Positions 50,746-59,925 are shown, numbered from the stretch's first letter. The stretch: 64,000 nt of DNA from an uncultured Prevotellaceae bacterium (GCA_900315105.1 OMXX01000007.1:45585-109584); one strand, 5' to 3'. The notes: generated from the sequence alone by a model not told the origin. Made by a program: numbers and translations.

Positions 50746-51765
50746 ATGAGCAATATCCGAACATACAGGGTTAATCATGCAATGCAGATGATTTCTGTTC
50801 CTCTGCATTCTACCACTAGCGACTATCATCTCGGGAACAACCGCGAGGTGGTGGAGGCAAGTGGAACTGTGACTCAGGTGACGAACTACTATCCGTTCGG
50901 TGCACCTTATGCTGATGCGTCAGCTACTCTAAATCCGAGCCTCCAAGCATATAAGTACAACGGCAAGGAGCTTGACCTGATGCATGGTCTTAACACCTAT
51001 GACTATGGCGCTCGTCAGCATGACCCTATTCTCGCAAGATGGGATAGGATTGATCCACTCTGCGAGAAGTACTATAATGTTAGTCCGTATGCGTATTGTG
51101 CGAATAATCCTGTGAAGTTTATTGATCCAGATGGAAGAAAAATTGATACTAGTCAAATGTCTGATGAAGAATTAAATTCATATAATCAATTTATTAATGG
51201 TATATGCAGTTATGAAATGATGCAGACTGTTTATGAAGCTCTTCAGAACTCTGATGCTACATTTCAGGTCTCTTTCGACAAAAGAACAGGATCGACAGGC
51301 GACTTTGTGGATGGTCAATTTGTTGTTGGTGCAGATAACAAAGGTGGTAACATATATTTAGATAGGGATAAAGGAATGAATGGAACTTTATCTGGGCTTG
51401 CTATTATGGAAGAGTTCTTTCATGCATATCAAAATGATAACAGCGCAAATTATACAGGCGAATTCAATCGTGAGTTTGAAGCAAAAACTTTTTGTATTGC
51501 AGCAACGGGACAGACAGCAGATTTATATCAGGGTATGCAAGCATGGAGTGAAGGAATAGCTTTAGGTAAATATTCTGGTCAATTTGAGTATATATCACCA
51601 GCAGCAGCATCTTCTCCGAGATTTCTTGAGGAATATCAATCTAGTGCTAATCAATATGCATCATTCAATAAACAACATAATATAGGCAACATAAATTATC
51701 ATCAAGCGACAACTTGTAAACCACAGAATTTAATAAATGTAATTAATTTAACATATAATAAATAG
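50746..51765 (+). CDS. Orphan RHS core with C-terminal toxin-like domain
   Basis: 339 residues. The first 130 carry the closing RHS core (YHLGNNREVVEASGTVTQVTNYYPFG, YKYNGKELDLMHGLNTYDYGARQHD, WDRIDPLCEKYYNVSPYAYC) up to the FIDPDGR junction after which variable toxin domains begin. Residues 130-339 form the variable part with AIMEEFFHAYQ. That phrase resembles the zinc motif HExxHAYQ of RHS-linked peptidase-like domains, but the first His is Glu. No secretion signal or long RHS shell is present. It looks like a silent or swap cassette rather than a complete toxin. Confidence 0.8.
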   Translation: MSNIRTYRVNHAMQMISVPLHSTTSDYHLGNNREVVEASGTVTQVTNYYPFGAPYADASATLNPSLQAYKYNGKELDLMHGLNTYDYGARQHDPILARWDRIDPLCEKYYNVSPYAYCANNPVKFIDPDGRKIDTSQMSDEELNSYNQFINGICSYEMMQTVYEALQNSDATFQVSFDKRTGSTGDFVDGQFVVGADNKGGNIYLDRDKGMNGTLSGLAIMEEFFHAYQNDNSANYTGEFNREFEAKTFCIAATGQTADLYQGMQAWSEGIALGKYSGQFEYISPAAASSPRFLEEYQSSANQYASFNKQHNIGNINYHQATTCKPQNLINVINLTYNK

Positions 51766-51768
51766 AAT

Positions 51769-52344
51769 ATGACTATCCAGTTTTTTTTTAGATATATAAA
51801 CATATTAATATGTTTTATGTTTTCTAATGTCGTTTCTGCTCAAACAAAAATTACATTGTCAGAAAATGCCGCATTGGATAATTCTATTATGTTATTAAAA
51901 ACATTGAAAAATCATTATCCTGCTGATAGTTTAATTAAATGGGCACAGCAGAATGGGCAGGCATTAATTTTATGTCGTGTAGATACATCAGGCTTGATTT
52001 TGGAATTCGATAAATATAGGACATTTAAGAGATCCAATTCTTTTTTATCTGAAAATGGTGATAATATTAGAAATATCCTAATAAATAGTAGTGCTGAATT
52101 CGTATTTCCCTGTTCATTTACAGGCTATAGTCCTAAATGCCAAGAAATACTTTTACAAAAAGAGTCTATATCAGAAATTTTCAAAGAGAAAGGATACATA
52201 AATCTGCAGATACCAATATTTTATATCACGTTTCCAATGATATTTCGTAATATTAAGGAATACGGAGAACGTAATAATATTAAATTAACAGCAGAAAAAA
52301 CGCTTGATATATTATTTGAACGGTACATTAGTAAACATTATTGA
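51769..52344 (+). CDS. Secreted protein downstream of the RHS cassette, candidate immunity
   Basis: 191 residues with signal peptide (FMFSNVVSAQ). Four bases separate it from the RHS stop, with the same AT-rich composition, so the two move together. Phrases NGQALILCRVDTSGLILEFDKYRTFKR and a conserved-looking Cys in SPKCQEIL are the most distinctive. The periplasmic location suits protection against a toxin acting there, but I do not recognise the family. Confidence 0.5.
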   Translation: MTIQFFFRYINILICFMFSNVVSAQTKITLSENAALDNSIMLLKTLKNHYPADSLIKWAQQNGQALILCRVDTSGLILEFDKYRTFKRSNSFLSENGDNIRNILINSSAEFVFPCSFTGYSPKCQEILLQKESISEIFKEKGYINLQIPIFYITFPMIFRNIKEYGERNNIKLTAEKTLDILFERYISKHY

Positions 52345-52459
52345 TAATGTATGATGGATCGTCGTAGTATTGTAGGTTTAACCGAATATATTATACCCAT
52401 AATTGCTTCGTAATCAGGTAAGGTATCAAAGACGTTTAAACTCAATAACTCTCTCTTAC

Positions 52460-52510
52460 CCACACCTCCATAAATTCTTCGTGAATTCCTTGGCGGTATG
52501 GGATTTCTAG
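52460..52510 (+). terminator. Terminator of RHS cassette 2
   Basis: CCCACACC ... GGTATGGG hairpin with loop text TAAATTCTTCGTGAATTCCTTGG, homologous to 50347-50400. Confidence 0.65.
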
Positions 52511-52511
52511 A

Positions 52512-52650
52512 CCCTCTAAATCCCCCTGCATAGGGGGACTTTTTTATCTTGAATATGCCTATTGCACGTTCGCAACAAGTCCTATGTAACTCCTATGCAA
52601 ATCCCATGTAACTCCCATTTCAAATAAGAGCAACATAAGAACAGCATAAG
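52512..52650 (+). repeat. GACCCTCTAAATCCCCC element and ACTCCTATG / AGAGCAACATAAG array
   Basis: 52512-52548 is a short copy of the GC palindrome; 52565-52650 runs CCTATGTAACTCC units into AAGAGCAACATAAG units. The gap 52345-52739 has no gene. Confidence 0.75.
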
Positions 52651-52739
52651 AGTTTCAGCTATGTCAGATACTTGCATTTTGGCTTATTCTCTGTCTGTTT
52701 TCACATTTTACTTGATTTGTTTGGAGGTTTCAGGGAAAA

Positions 52740-53498
52740 TCAAAGTTTTGGCAAAGCGACCCGTGAAAGAGAGTATCGTGCCTCTGGGTTTATTTCCTGA
52801 AGATGACGGAAGACATCTGCCATGGTCTTTCTATTTGTTTCTTCCTCGTATGGACAGACGGTTTTCTGCTTTTGAAAGCCAAGTTCTTCTGCTATCTCAC
52901 GGATATCATCTTCATGCACAAGACACATAGGACGGATGATTTGCAAAGGATAATGCTCTAATTGAAGTATAGGGGGCATGGTATGGGCAGAGCCTTCAAA
53001 AGTGATATTCATCAGATAGGTTATGATGATATCATCATTATGATGCCCAAGAGCTATCTTATTAAAACCGTTGGCTACGGCATATTCAAAGAGCGTCTTT
53101 CGGCGATTCCAAGCACATAGGAAACAGCGTGTCTTTCGTGGATCGGTACTCTCATCAAAACGGGAATGGAGAATATGCAATCTGATACCAAGCTCATCAC
53201 AAAAGTTCTGAAGATACGTGCGGTCTGTCTCGTATGGAATGTTATCCATAATAACATGGGCAGCCTCAACCGTTATCTTCGGTTTATAGATACGAGAACG
53301 CTGAGCCATCAGTCGGGCAAGCATTAGCGAATCCTTGCCACCAGAAAGCGCAATAAGGATGCGGTCACCATCTGAAAGGAGATGGTAAGAAACGCAGGCG
53401 CGGTTGAAGGAGCGCAAAAGCGGCCTCTCCCCCCGCCCTCCCCCGTAGGGAGGGAGCCGATTCGCACAAGAAGTTAACTCTTTCTCCTTATTAGACAT
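52740..53498 (-). CDS. ttcA: tRNA 2-thiocytidine synthetase TtcA-like
   Basis: 252 residues. The PP-loop SGGKDS lies at 52-57 (ILIALSGGKDSLMLARLM). The paired cysteines are in TRCFLCAWNRRK; GHHNDDIIITYLMN is the family's third block. TtcA thiolates C32 of certain tRNAs with a 4Fe-4S cluster. Short for TtcA but complete. Residues about 13-28 (NRLPPYGGGRGERPLL) come from an inserted GC palindrome between the start and the conserved domain, without loss of frame. End of a seven-gene minus-strand run. Confidence 0.85.
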   Translation of the reverse strand: MSNKEKELTSCANRLPPYGGGRGERPLLRSFNRACVSYHLLSDGDRILIALSGGKDSLMLARLMAQRSRIYKPKITVEAAHVIMDNIPYETDRTYLQNFCDELGIRLHILHSRFDESTDPRKTRCFLCAWNRRKTLFEYAVANGFNKIALGHHNDDIIITYLMNITFEGSAHTMPPILQLEHYPLQIIRPMCLVHEDDIREIAEELGFQKQKTVCPYEEETNRKTMADVFRHLQEINPEARYSLSRVALPKL

Positions 53499-53585
53499 TC
53501 AATTTCTTTTTAATTCAACCCTTCCTTGACTTCTCCCATCGACTTCCGGCTCCCTCCCTACGGGGGAGGGCGGGGGGAGAGGCCG
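53420..53585. repeat. Inverted GC-palindrome pair around the ttcA start
   Basis: GGCCTCTCCCCCCGCCCTCC is inside ttcA, and its reverse complement closes at about 53583. Loop of about 75 bases contains the start codon, as at 42850-43017. Confidence 0.8.
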
Positions 53586-53598
53586 TTCTTTTCTTTTT

Positions 53599-54255
53599 TT
53601 AAATATAATACTCTGCCTCATCAACTATACCGGCACGAAGGGCGTAGCGGGTAGCCTCGTGAACATTATTTACAGATAGTTTACGGAAGATGTTCTTCCT
53701 ATGGGTATTAACCGTGTGAAAGGAAGAGAAGCGTTTCTCTGCTATGTCTTTTGTGGTGAGTCCAAGGGCTATATCCCTCAGAATCTCAGTCTCGGTCTTT
53801 GTTAACAGACCTGCATACGGGTTAGTCTGCTGTTTGGATGCCACCAAGAGCGAAGCTGCCTGTTGGCAAATATATCGCTTATCACTCGCTGCATACCTGA
53901 TGCACTCACGAATCTCACTCATAGGCGATTCCTTTAGCAGAATACTAAACTGTGGACTCGTCGCAACTATTCTCCCAACAAAATCGGCACTAAGATCTTC
54001 GGAAAACAGTATCCAACGAGAATATGGGAATCGTGAGGCAAGGATATACAGCTCAGCCTCACCCACAAAATCGAAATGGGTATAGTCGAGTATCACTACC
54101 GCCTCATGTGAGGGACGGAAATTCGACTGCTTAAGGCGCTCTATGAGCGATACCTTGTCTTCTGAATAATGCATCTCCACACCGGGGAACATATCATTAA
54201 TGATATACTGAAGTCCGGCACGTGTGATGTCTTGGCGGTCTGCGAGGATTATCAT
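53599..54255 (-). CDS. LuxR/NarL-type response regulator
   Basis: 218 residues from the ATG at 54255 (the upstream TTG is unlikely). Receiver-like domain 1-115, where the phospho-acceptor is expected in VVILDYTHFDFVG; the acidic pocket near the N-terminus is LADRQD. The HTH part (about 150-215) is TKTETEILRDIALGLTTKDIAEKRFSSFHTVNTHRKNIFRKL, a canonical LuxR domain. It regulates transcription; the partner kinase is not adjacent. It could control the preceding envelope gene cluster. Confidence 0.85.
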   Translation of the reverse strand: MIILADRQDITRAGLQYIINDMFPGVEMHYSEDKVSLIERLKQSNFRPSHEAVVILDYTHFDFVGEAELYILASRFPYSRWILFSEDLSADFVGRIVATSPQFSILLKESPMSEIRECIRYAASDKRYICQQAASLLVASKQQTNPYAGLLTKTETEILRDIALGLTTKDIAEKRFSSFHTVNTHRKNIFRKLSVNNVHEATRYALRAGIVDEAEYYI

Positions 54256-54269
54256 AAGCCTAACCAAGC

Positions 54270-54395
54270 CTTCCCAAAGGGAAGGATGTTTTATAGTATA
54301 AATCCCTTAAAGGAAGGGTTATTTAATTATTATTTGCTGTTTTTTTGATTTGAAGAATGTATCTACTCCCCCTTGAAGGGTTGAGGGGGGTGGGC
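54270..54395 (+). repeat. Short GC palindromes
   Basis: CCTTCCCAAAGGGAAGG, ATCCCTTAAAGGAAGGGTTA and CCCCCTTGAAGGGTTGAGGGG lie between the LuxR and DUF5686 genes; members of the same GC family. Confidence 0.6.
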
Positions 54396-56759
54396 CTAGA
54401 ATGTCATTTCAAACATAACCCTGAAGCCATCCTTATTGGCTGTGGGGAGGTCGAGATAGTTGAGTCTGCGTACATACTGAACGCGGAAGAACTTGAAGAT
54501 ATTATATATACCGACAGAGAATTCGGCATAAGGACGGTTAGGGTTCATAACCGTACAACCTTCAGGGAATTCCATCAGCAAAGCAGAATTCTGATTCTTC
54601 ACAAGAAATGGATTGTTCTTGTCGGATATTCCACCCCAGAGAGTCTTGAAGCCGACAACCTCACGCCACTTCAATTTCTTGAGCAGAGGCACACGGTTGA
54701 ATATCTTTCCTGCCAAATCCCACTCTATATCAGCCGAAGCATAGCGGTCGTTAAGAAACTCCATGTTATTCACAAGGTTGAAACATCCTTTCTGAACGAT
54801 ATAGGAGAGATTGGCAGCCGGCATCATCAACAGAGGATAAGGCGCCTGAGACCATTGCACGCCACCCTTGAGATTACAGTTCAACTTTCCCCATGAGTTC
54901 AGCCAGAAACGCTTGTAGATGCTTGCCTCCGTCACATTATAGTTATAGTCGCCACCGAGGATTCCCTTCATTCCGAGCGTATGCGACAACTTGAAAACAG
55001 GAGCATCGTTATTGTTCGGAATACGGTTCTGCTTCGTATTTATGAACGTACGGCCAGGGGCATATTCCACCTCAAAGCGCATCTCCGTGGTTCGCAAGGA
55101 TATTTCTTTGTCAGGCTCCGCGAGAGTACGGAAATGCAGGTTGCCAGCCCCCTCATTCTTTTCCACCTTGATATTGGCAAGCAAACGCAAGCCCCACTCT
55201 TCCTCATATTCGAACTCCAGTTTATGGCGATGATAGAACATCATCTTATCAACCTTCGCCCATTTGAATGCCGTGAACACGTTATCCTTATCGTTTACGA
55301 GGAACTTATCCGAAGGCGACATTACATCGTATGAGGAATGAAACATGATGGTTCTGCGAGGAAACTCCATCGGGATGTATTTCTTCGGATTGAACGAATA
55401 TGTCAGTTCTCCCTTATAGTAGTTTCGCTTTGTGTTGAAACCGCGAGCCACATATCCAGAGAGGAAGAGGTGCCGGTTGAGATTAGCCGTGGTGAGTCCC
55501 GACAGACGCACACGATAGCCGTCAATGAAGTTATGCGAGATAATGGTATTGACCGGTCCGATATCAAACTTTGAAGGCTTGCCATTAAAGCCTGTCTCCA
55601 CAAAGTTCTCTACAACCGGACGTATGAAGAACATTATCCAGTTGAAGCCCTTCATACTCTGGGCATCCTTCACGAACTTTCCCATATTCCTCTCCGAAGT
55701 GGTGAGGTCAACCTTACGGTTTTCCCTCCAGAACTGCTCATCCTGTATCTCGGCATTAGCATCCTTACGAAGTTCTCCGACACCAGAGAGGAGTTTATCG
55801 TCTATCGGCTCAAATGAATAGTTGCTTCGTGTCGAGGTCTTCACCATAAGTCCGTGAGCCATAGACTGATTCACGCGCAACGCCACTATGAGGTCGTTGA
55901 CGGTTAGTACCCAGTCGCCCGTTGACAGAAGCTCGAATTCCTGATTTATCTGCAATCCCTCCACGAAGTTGATTCCAGATGATTTAGGGATAGAGAGCGA
56001 CACCTTCCTTACATGAAGTGAAGAATCCTTGAGAATATACATATCTCCGTTGAAACCGAAGTCCTGCGGGTTGTTCGGAGTAAAGAACACATGATAGCAA
56101 GAATCACGTTCCACCTTCACGGTGTCCAATATGTAATAGCGATAGAAACCTATGGCATCATCAGCAATAGGCGATGTCATAGTACGGCGAAGAAGTCGTA
56201 TGCTGTTATCGTAGATATCCACCTCGCAGAACGCATCGGCAGACAAGGCGTTGAAGATATTACCTGTCTCGAATATCTGATTGATACCTTCCGAACGCTC
56301 ACCTATCACAAGGGTTCGCTGTTTCTCAGGATCCTTGCGATACATCACCTTCGTCACCTTCTCGTCAAGCATGAACGGGAGGATGAGCTGACCGCTCAAC
56401 GGACTATATTCCACCTGATTCCTCAGCCAAGGAGTACGGCCTATAAGACCAGAGTCAAGCATCTCACCAGTAACACCATTGAGCGATATCGTCATCTTCT
56501 CATAGTTCTGATACTGGTAGTATGGCTTGTTGGTGAGCTTATTCTGTTTCTTTGCCGCAATAACGCGCTTCATCAGCTCAACGGCAGGATTGTTCTTGCG
56601 AGAGTACCTTTTCTTCTTAGCCTTCACCTCCACCCCCTTAAGATTCACATCGGCAAACAGAGAGTCGCCTGTGCGCTTCTTAACGGTTCCTTCCATCTGC
56701 GCATTAGCCGACAGACAGAAGAGGAATAGCAGTAATATGGTATTTAAATATCTAAACAA
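54396..56759 (-). CDS. DUF5686 family outer-membrane protein
   Basis: 787 residues. The start is TTG at 56759 because a stop lies directly upstream and no ATG precedes the signal peptide (LNTILLLFLFCLSANAQ). N-terminal part (about 25-130) is a shortened carboxypeptidase-regulatory-like region with NPAVELMKRVIAAKKQNK, followed by the DUF5686 domain and a beta-barrel ending DGFRVMFEMTF. The function of the family is unknown; it is very common in Bacteroidetes and sits in the outer membrane. An AATTAACAATT word array abuts the start. Confidence 0.8.
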   Translation of the reverse strand: MFRYLNTILLLFLFCLSANAQMEGTVKKRTGDSLFADVNLKGVEVKAKKKRYSRKNNPAVELMKRVIAAKKQNKLTNKPYYQYQNYEKMTISLNGVTGEMLDSGLIGRTPWLRNQVEYSPLSGQLILPFMLDEKVTKVMYRKDPEKQRTLVIGERSEGINQIFETGNIFNALSADAFCEVDIYDNSIRLLRRTMTSPIADDAIGFYRYYILDTVKVERDSCYHVFFTPNNPQDFGFNGDMYILKDSSLHVRKVSLSIPKSSGINFVEGLQINQEFELLSTGDWVLTVNDLIVALRVNQSMAHGLMVKTSTRSNYSFEPIDDKLLSGVGELRKDANAEIQDEQFWRENRKVDLTTSERNMGKFVKDAQSMKGFNWIMFFIRPVVENFVETGFNGKPSKFDIGPVNTIISHNFIDGYRVRLSGLTTANLNRHLFLSGYVARGFNTKRNYYKGELTYSFNPKKYIPMEFPRRTIMFHSSYDVMSPSDKFLVNDKDNVFTAFKWAKVDKMMFYHRHKLEFEYEEEWGLRLLANIKVEKNEGAGNLHFRTLAEPDKEISLRTTEMRFEVEYAPGRTFINTKQNRIPNNNDAPVFKLSHTLGMKGILGGDYNYNVTEASIYKRFWLNSWGKLNCNLKGGVQWSQAPYPLLMMPAANLSYIVQKGCFNLVNNMEFLNDRYASADIEWDLAGKIFNRVPLLKKLKWREVVGFKTLWGGISDKNNPFLVKNQNSALLMEFPEGCTVMNPNRPYAEFSVGIYNIFKFFRVQYVRRLNYLDLPTANKDGFRVMFEMTF

Positions 56760-56800
56760 TTAACGATTAACAATTAACAATTAATAATTAACAATTAAAA
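56760..56800 (+). repeat. AACAATTAACAATTAATAATT word array
   Basis: Four degenerate copies of AACAATTA upstream of the DUF5686 gene, in direct contact with its TTG start. Confidence 0.75.
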
Positions 56801-56807
56801 CGAACCC

Positions 56808-57533
56808 CTAAACAGGCAATTCCAGTAAATCCGTAATCACGAAATCAGGAATCGTCTCATCAACGGGTTCTTTCTTCCATCCCTCGCCCTTGAACCAAGC
56901 GGTCTTGCAGCCGAGGCTCTTGGCAGGAATGATATCTTTCTGAATACTGTCTCCTACAACGAGTATGTCCGATTCATCCAGATGCCCTGGAAGTTGTTTC
57001 TTTCTTAAAGCCTCCACCCCAAGGGCATAGAGACGAGGATCTGGCTTACGTATCCCGACCTGTGCAGATTCTATCACATCGCAGAAGAAATCCCGAAGTT
57101 GCATCTCCTCAAGCACAGTCTCCACGTTTCCGTAGAAATTGCTCACAAGTGCCATTTGGATTCCCCTTTCTTGCAACTGTGAGAGAACCGAACGTGTATG
57201 TTCCATATTCCCTTGAAGTCCCGAATACAGATATTCCACAAGGGCATCATGCTTCTCTGCACGTTCATCACACTCAGGCAACCAAGCCCCGGAATCTCGA
57301 AGGTAATCAAACTGAAGGTCTATCTTCACCTTGAGAGTCGTGAGAAAGGTATCTGTCTGTCGGATTATCTCCTTACTTCCAAGCGTGCGCTCGCCATAGA
57401 CGTATGCCTCACGATATTGTGCCTCTGTCACGGGAATGGCAAGATGCTCATAGGCATGCCATATAACCATACCCCAATGCTGCCCGAATGTGTCGAGCGT
57501 GGCACCATAGTCGAAAAGTATCGCTTTTATCAT
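56808..57533 (-). CDS. HAD family phosphatase
   Basis: 241 residues. HAD motif I FDYGATLD at 7-14, motif II ALVSNFYGN, Lys in motif III IRKPDPRLY, and DILVVGDSIQKDI for motif IV; all four are intact. Helical cap inserted after motif I (C1 type). Most likely a small-molecule phosphatase, such as one acting on the phospho-headgroup made in this run. It overlaps the upstream CDP-alcohol transferase gene by 4 bases, a sign of coupling. Confidence 0.85.
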   Translation of the reverse strand: MIKAILFDYGATLDTFGQHWGMVIWHAYEHLAIPVTEAQYREAYVYGERTLGSKEIIRQTDTFLTTLKVKIDLQFDYLRDSGAWLPECDERAEKHDALVEYLYSGLQGNMEHTRSVLSQLQERGIQMALVSNFYGNVETVLEEMQLRDFFCDVIESAQVGIRKPDPRLYALGVEALRKKQLPGHLDESDILVVGDSIQKDIIPAKSLGCKTAWFKGEGWKKEPVDETIPDFVITDLLELPV

Positions 57534-58573
57534 CTTGCCAACTCCTTACACATATTCTCGTGAGTCCTTCTCATATAGGCACAGGCAGCTGCCATTACCG
57601 TTACCTCGAAGAGCGGATATATCCACGGATGATTTGTCAGGCATCCTATGAAGAGCATTATTGCGCGCCAGTTGTGGGTGAGGAAATTGGTGTATTTCAT
57701 CAAAGGGAAGCTCCTTCTTCTGAACTCATCCCTAAACTCCTGCGGCACCTTATCAATTCCGCCATATCGCTCGGTAAGTACGGCCTTCAGTTTCTGAAAC
57801 TCGGGCGTTCCCTTCTCCTGAGCACGACAATATTTTGCATAGTTGGCAAAGAAGAGTACTCCTACCCAGTTCTTTTCCGCACGATATCTGTCGGCTATTG
57901 CTTTCTGTGAAGCGTATGAGTCGAGTTCCGAACCCTCCTTGCCAAGAAGGAAGAACAGGTGGATATTGCGGTAATAGTCGGAATAGCGACATTGTATGGT
58001 ATGTGCCCAAAGACCTGCAAGGGCGCACAAAGCCCATATCCATAAGCCCCACTTCACTTCTGTCCCCGGAATATTCTCAGGCATAAGACGGAAACAGATT
58101 GCCACATACACGCAGAAGAACCAGATGTCTGAGGCAAAGCCGTCAAGCATTCTGCCCGTTATGGTCTTCTTGCCTGTCATACGAGCCAACTGCCCATCGG
58201 TAGAGTCGCAGAAATTAGCGAACATCAGGAACAGCACACCATAGATATTCCATTCCAAGGATGTATGGTAGAAACACCATCCCGCAGCCGCTCCGAGAAA
58301 GAACGACAGAACGGTTATGGCATTTGGATGCACACCCAGTTTCTTCCAGATAAGCGCGAAGAACAAGCCTATCGGACGAGTGAAATATATGTCTATATTC
58401 TCTTCCGTATCGTATGACTTATACGTGCTGTGAAGCAAATCCAAGAAAGACCCCACCCCAGCCCTCCCGAGGGAGGGAGAAGAAGAGTCACCTTTGCTTG
58501 AAGATTTTCTTTCCTCCAAGAATGGTTCTATATTCTCTTGATTGCTTATCTTATTTTCTTCTTGACTTATCAT
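57530..58573 (-). CDS. CDP-alcohol phosphatidyltransferase family enzyme
   Basis: 347 residues with about six membrane helices. The signature D-x2-D-G-x2-A-R-x9-G-x3-D-x3-D is seen as DSTDGQLAR (123-131) through GRMLDGFASD (Asp149). Such enzymes transfer a phospho-group from a CDP-linked compound to an alcohol at the inner membrane, for phospholipid or phosphodiester headgroups. Residues about 33-42 (PSLGRAGVGS) come from a GC palindrome (58446-58490). Neighbour genes for an NTP transferase and a phosphatase suggest a complete headgroup pathway. Confidence 0.88.
   Translation of the reverse strand: MISQEENKISNQENIEPFLEERKSSSKGDSSSPSLGRAGVGSFLDLLHSTYKSYDTEENIDIYFTRPIGLFFALIWKKLGVHPNAITVLSFFLGAAAGWCFYHTSLEWNIYGVLFLMFANFCDSTDGQLARMTGKKTITGRMLDGFASDIWFFCVYVAICFRLMPENIPGTEVKWGLWIWALCALAGLWAHTIQCRYSDYYRNIHLFFLLGKEGSELDSYASQKAIADRYRAEKNWVGVLFFANYAKYCRAQEKGTPEFQKLKAVLTERYGGIDKVPQEFRDEFRRRSFPLMKYTNFLTHNWRAIMLFIGCLTNHPWIYPLFEVTVMAAACAYMRRTHENMCKELAR
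58446..58490 (-). repeat. GC palindrome inside the CDP-alcohol transferase gene
   Basis: CCCCAGCCCTCCCGAGGGAGG, in frame. Confidence 0.7.
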
Positions 58574-58590
58574 ATTTTATTCACTAACCT

Positions 58591-58829
58591 AACGTCAGTT
58601 CGACGAATTCTTTGAATGGCAGCAAGCTGCCTTAACCACAGCGTGGAGCTACATGACTTGCGAAGCTTGATGAGCCTTGCGAATAATTACCATTAATACT
58701 CACGAATTTTCCACGAATTATTATTTCTCTATCCCGATTTTTTCGAATATTCGAATTATTCGGGATAAGAATTTACGATTAATTATTCGCAAGGCTCATC
58801 AAGCTAAAGCAAGTCGTCGAACTCACGTA
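58591..58829 (+). repeat. ACGTGAGTTCGACGA palindrome
   Basis: GACTTGCGAAGCTTGATGAGC (58655 on) with CGAATAATTA returns as TAATTATTCGCAAGGCTCAT to 58816, outer arms TTCGACGA and TCGTCGAA. Contains TTCGAATATTCGAA in the middle. The gap 58574-58883 has no gene. Confidence 0.8.
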
Positions 58830-58883
58830 ACCTATTTACCCCTTCCTTGGGGAAGTCCGATGTTGATAATATCGGAGTATGTG

Positions 58884-59774
58884 TCAGATGGGGAGGGTCG
58901 CTATTTTTCTTGCCGCCTCCTCCCTACAAGGCGAGAACGTTGGCCAGTCGTTGAAATCTATTATCACAAACGAGCCGTCAGCCTTTACTATAGCATCACC
59001 ACCATAGACGATAACGCCTATTGTAGTGGCAAGGCGGTCAACCGTCTTCTTCATCTCCTCTGCGGAGAACGGATAATGATGAGCCTTTCCGTTATGCTCC
59101 TCGCTACCGAACTTGCTGCGGCCTGAGTCCGTTGGATAGAAATGATAGAAGAAATCCGTATTGGCTACACCATAGAACTTCACCAGATCACCCACCACGT
59201 GTGCCTGTCGGCAAACCTCCGTTATGCCACGAGCAGCAAACCTCCGCATAGCTTCTGACACTTCCTCTTCCGAAGAGCAGAATACGGTATCTTCCGCAAC
59301 CTCTGCCGTTCCTATGCCTCTCTTTAGCCAGATGCCGTTATCTCCATTTTCTGGAGGAAGAGGAATCTCCAGTCTCCTCATTATATCGGTAAGAGCCTGT
59401 CTGTTACCGCATATCCTTATTCCTTCTGGCTCATTAATGATACGTGCCTTCGAGCGTTCTATTATCTCCAGAGCCTCATTGCTTCGAGCCATGCAGAATA
59501 TCACATCCGCCTCTGGCAAGGTTTTTAGCGTAAGGACTTCCTCTTCAGTCATCATCCTCACTTCATTACCCTTAGCCTCCATCTCGCGAACAACACTCTC
59601 AAGAATCAGCCTGTCATTCTCCACAGAGTTGGGAGAGAAACGGCGAGCGCGGAAGAGAAAGAGAAAAGGCCTCTCCCCCCGCCATACAGCCCCTTTCCTG
59701 CCCTTCGGGCACCCTTTCCCCGTAAGGGGCAAGGGGGAAGTTACATTTTTATCGCTATTAGCCATTCGACACAT
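58884..59774 (-). CDS. ATP-grasp-like enzyme, function unknown
   Basis: 296 residues. After an inserted N-terminal region the text reads RARRFSPNSVENDRLILESVVREM, which looks like the true start of the family; later ARIINEPEGIRICGNRQAL, IWLKRGIGTAEV, and a closing GGDAIVKADGSFVIIDFNDWPTFS resemble the ATP-grasp layout (ATP-binding glycine region, then D-x-N-D metal site). It probably ligates an acid to an amine or hydroxyl. Residues about 11-33 (SPLPLTGKGCPKGRKGAVWRG) come from a GC palindrome. It lies between the NTP transferase and CDP-alcohol transferase, so it might decorate the headgroup. Confidence 0.6.
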   Translation of the reverse strand: MCRMANSDKNVTSPLPLTGKGCPKGRKGAVWRGERPFLFLFRARRFSPNSVENDRLILESVVREMEAKGNEVRMMTEEEVLTLKTLPEADVIFCMARSNEALEIIERSKARIINEPEGIRICGNRQALTDIMRRLEIPLPPENGDNGIWLKRGIGTAEVAEDTVFCSSEEEVSEAMRRFAARGITEVCRQAHVVGDLVKFYGVANTDFFYHFYPTDSGRSKFGSEEHNGKAHHYPFSAEEMKKTVDRLATTIGVIVYGGDAIVKADGSFVIIDFNDWPTFSPCREEAARKIATLPI

Positions 59775-59925
59775 AAACTGTATTATTAAGCGCCCATGAT
59801 TAGAAATACTAACATCCCCCTTGCCCCTTTACGGGGAATGTCGAAGAGATCGACGGCTCGAAGAGGAAAGTCAAAGGGTGCCCGAAGGGCAGGAAAGGGG
59901 CTGTAGGGCGGGGGGAGAGGCCGCC
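59674..59925. repeat. Two long GC palindromes, inverted, around an intergenic gap
   Basis: GGCCTCTCCCCCCGCCATAC to GCAAGGGGGAAG (59671-59742) returns inverted at 59813-59923 as CCCCCTTGCCCCTTTACG to CGGGGGGAGAGGCC. The left one encodes the N-terminal part of the ATP-grasp protein. CGAAGAGATCGACGGCTCG inside the right one comes from another repeat family. Confidence 0.85.

Noticed and set aside
52661..52930. 89-codon plus-strand open frame before ttcA
   Set aside because: Largely antisense to the end of ttcA; no promoter or motif.
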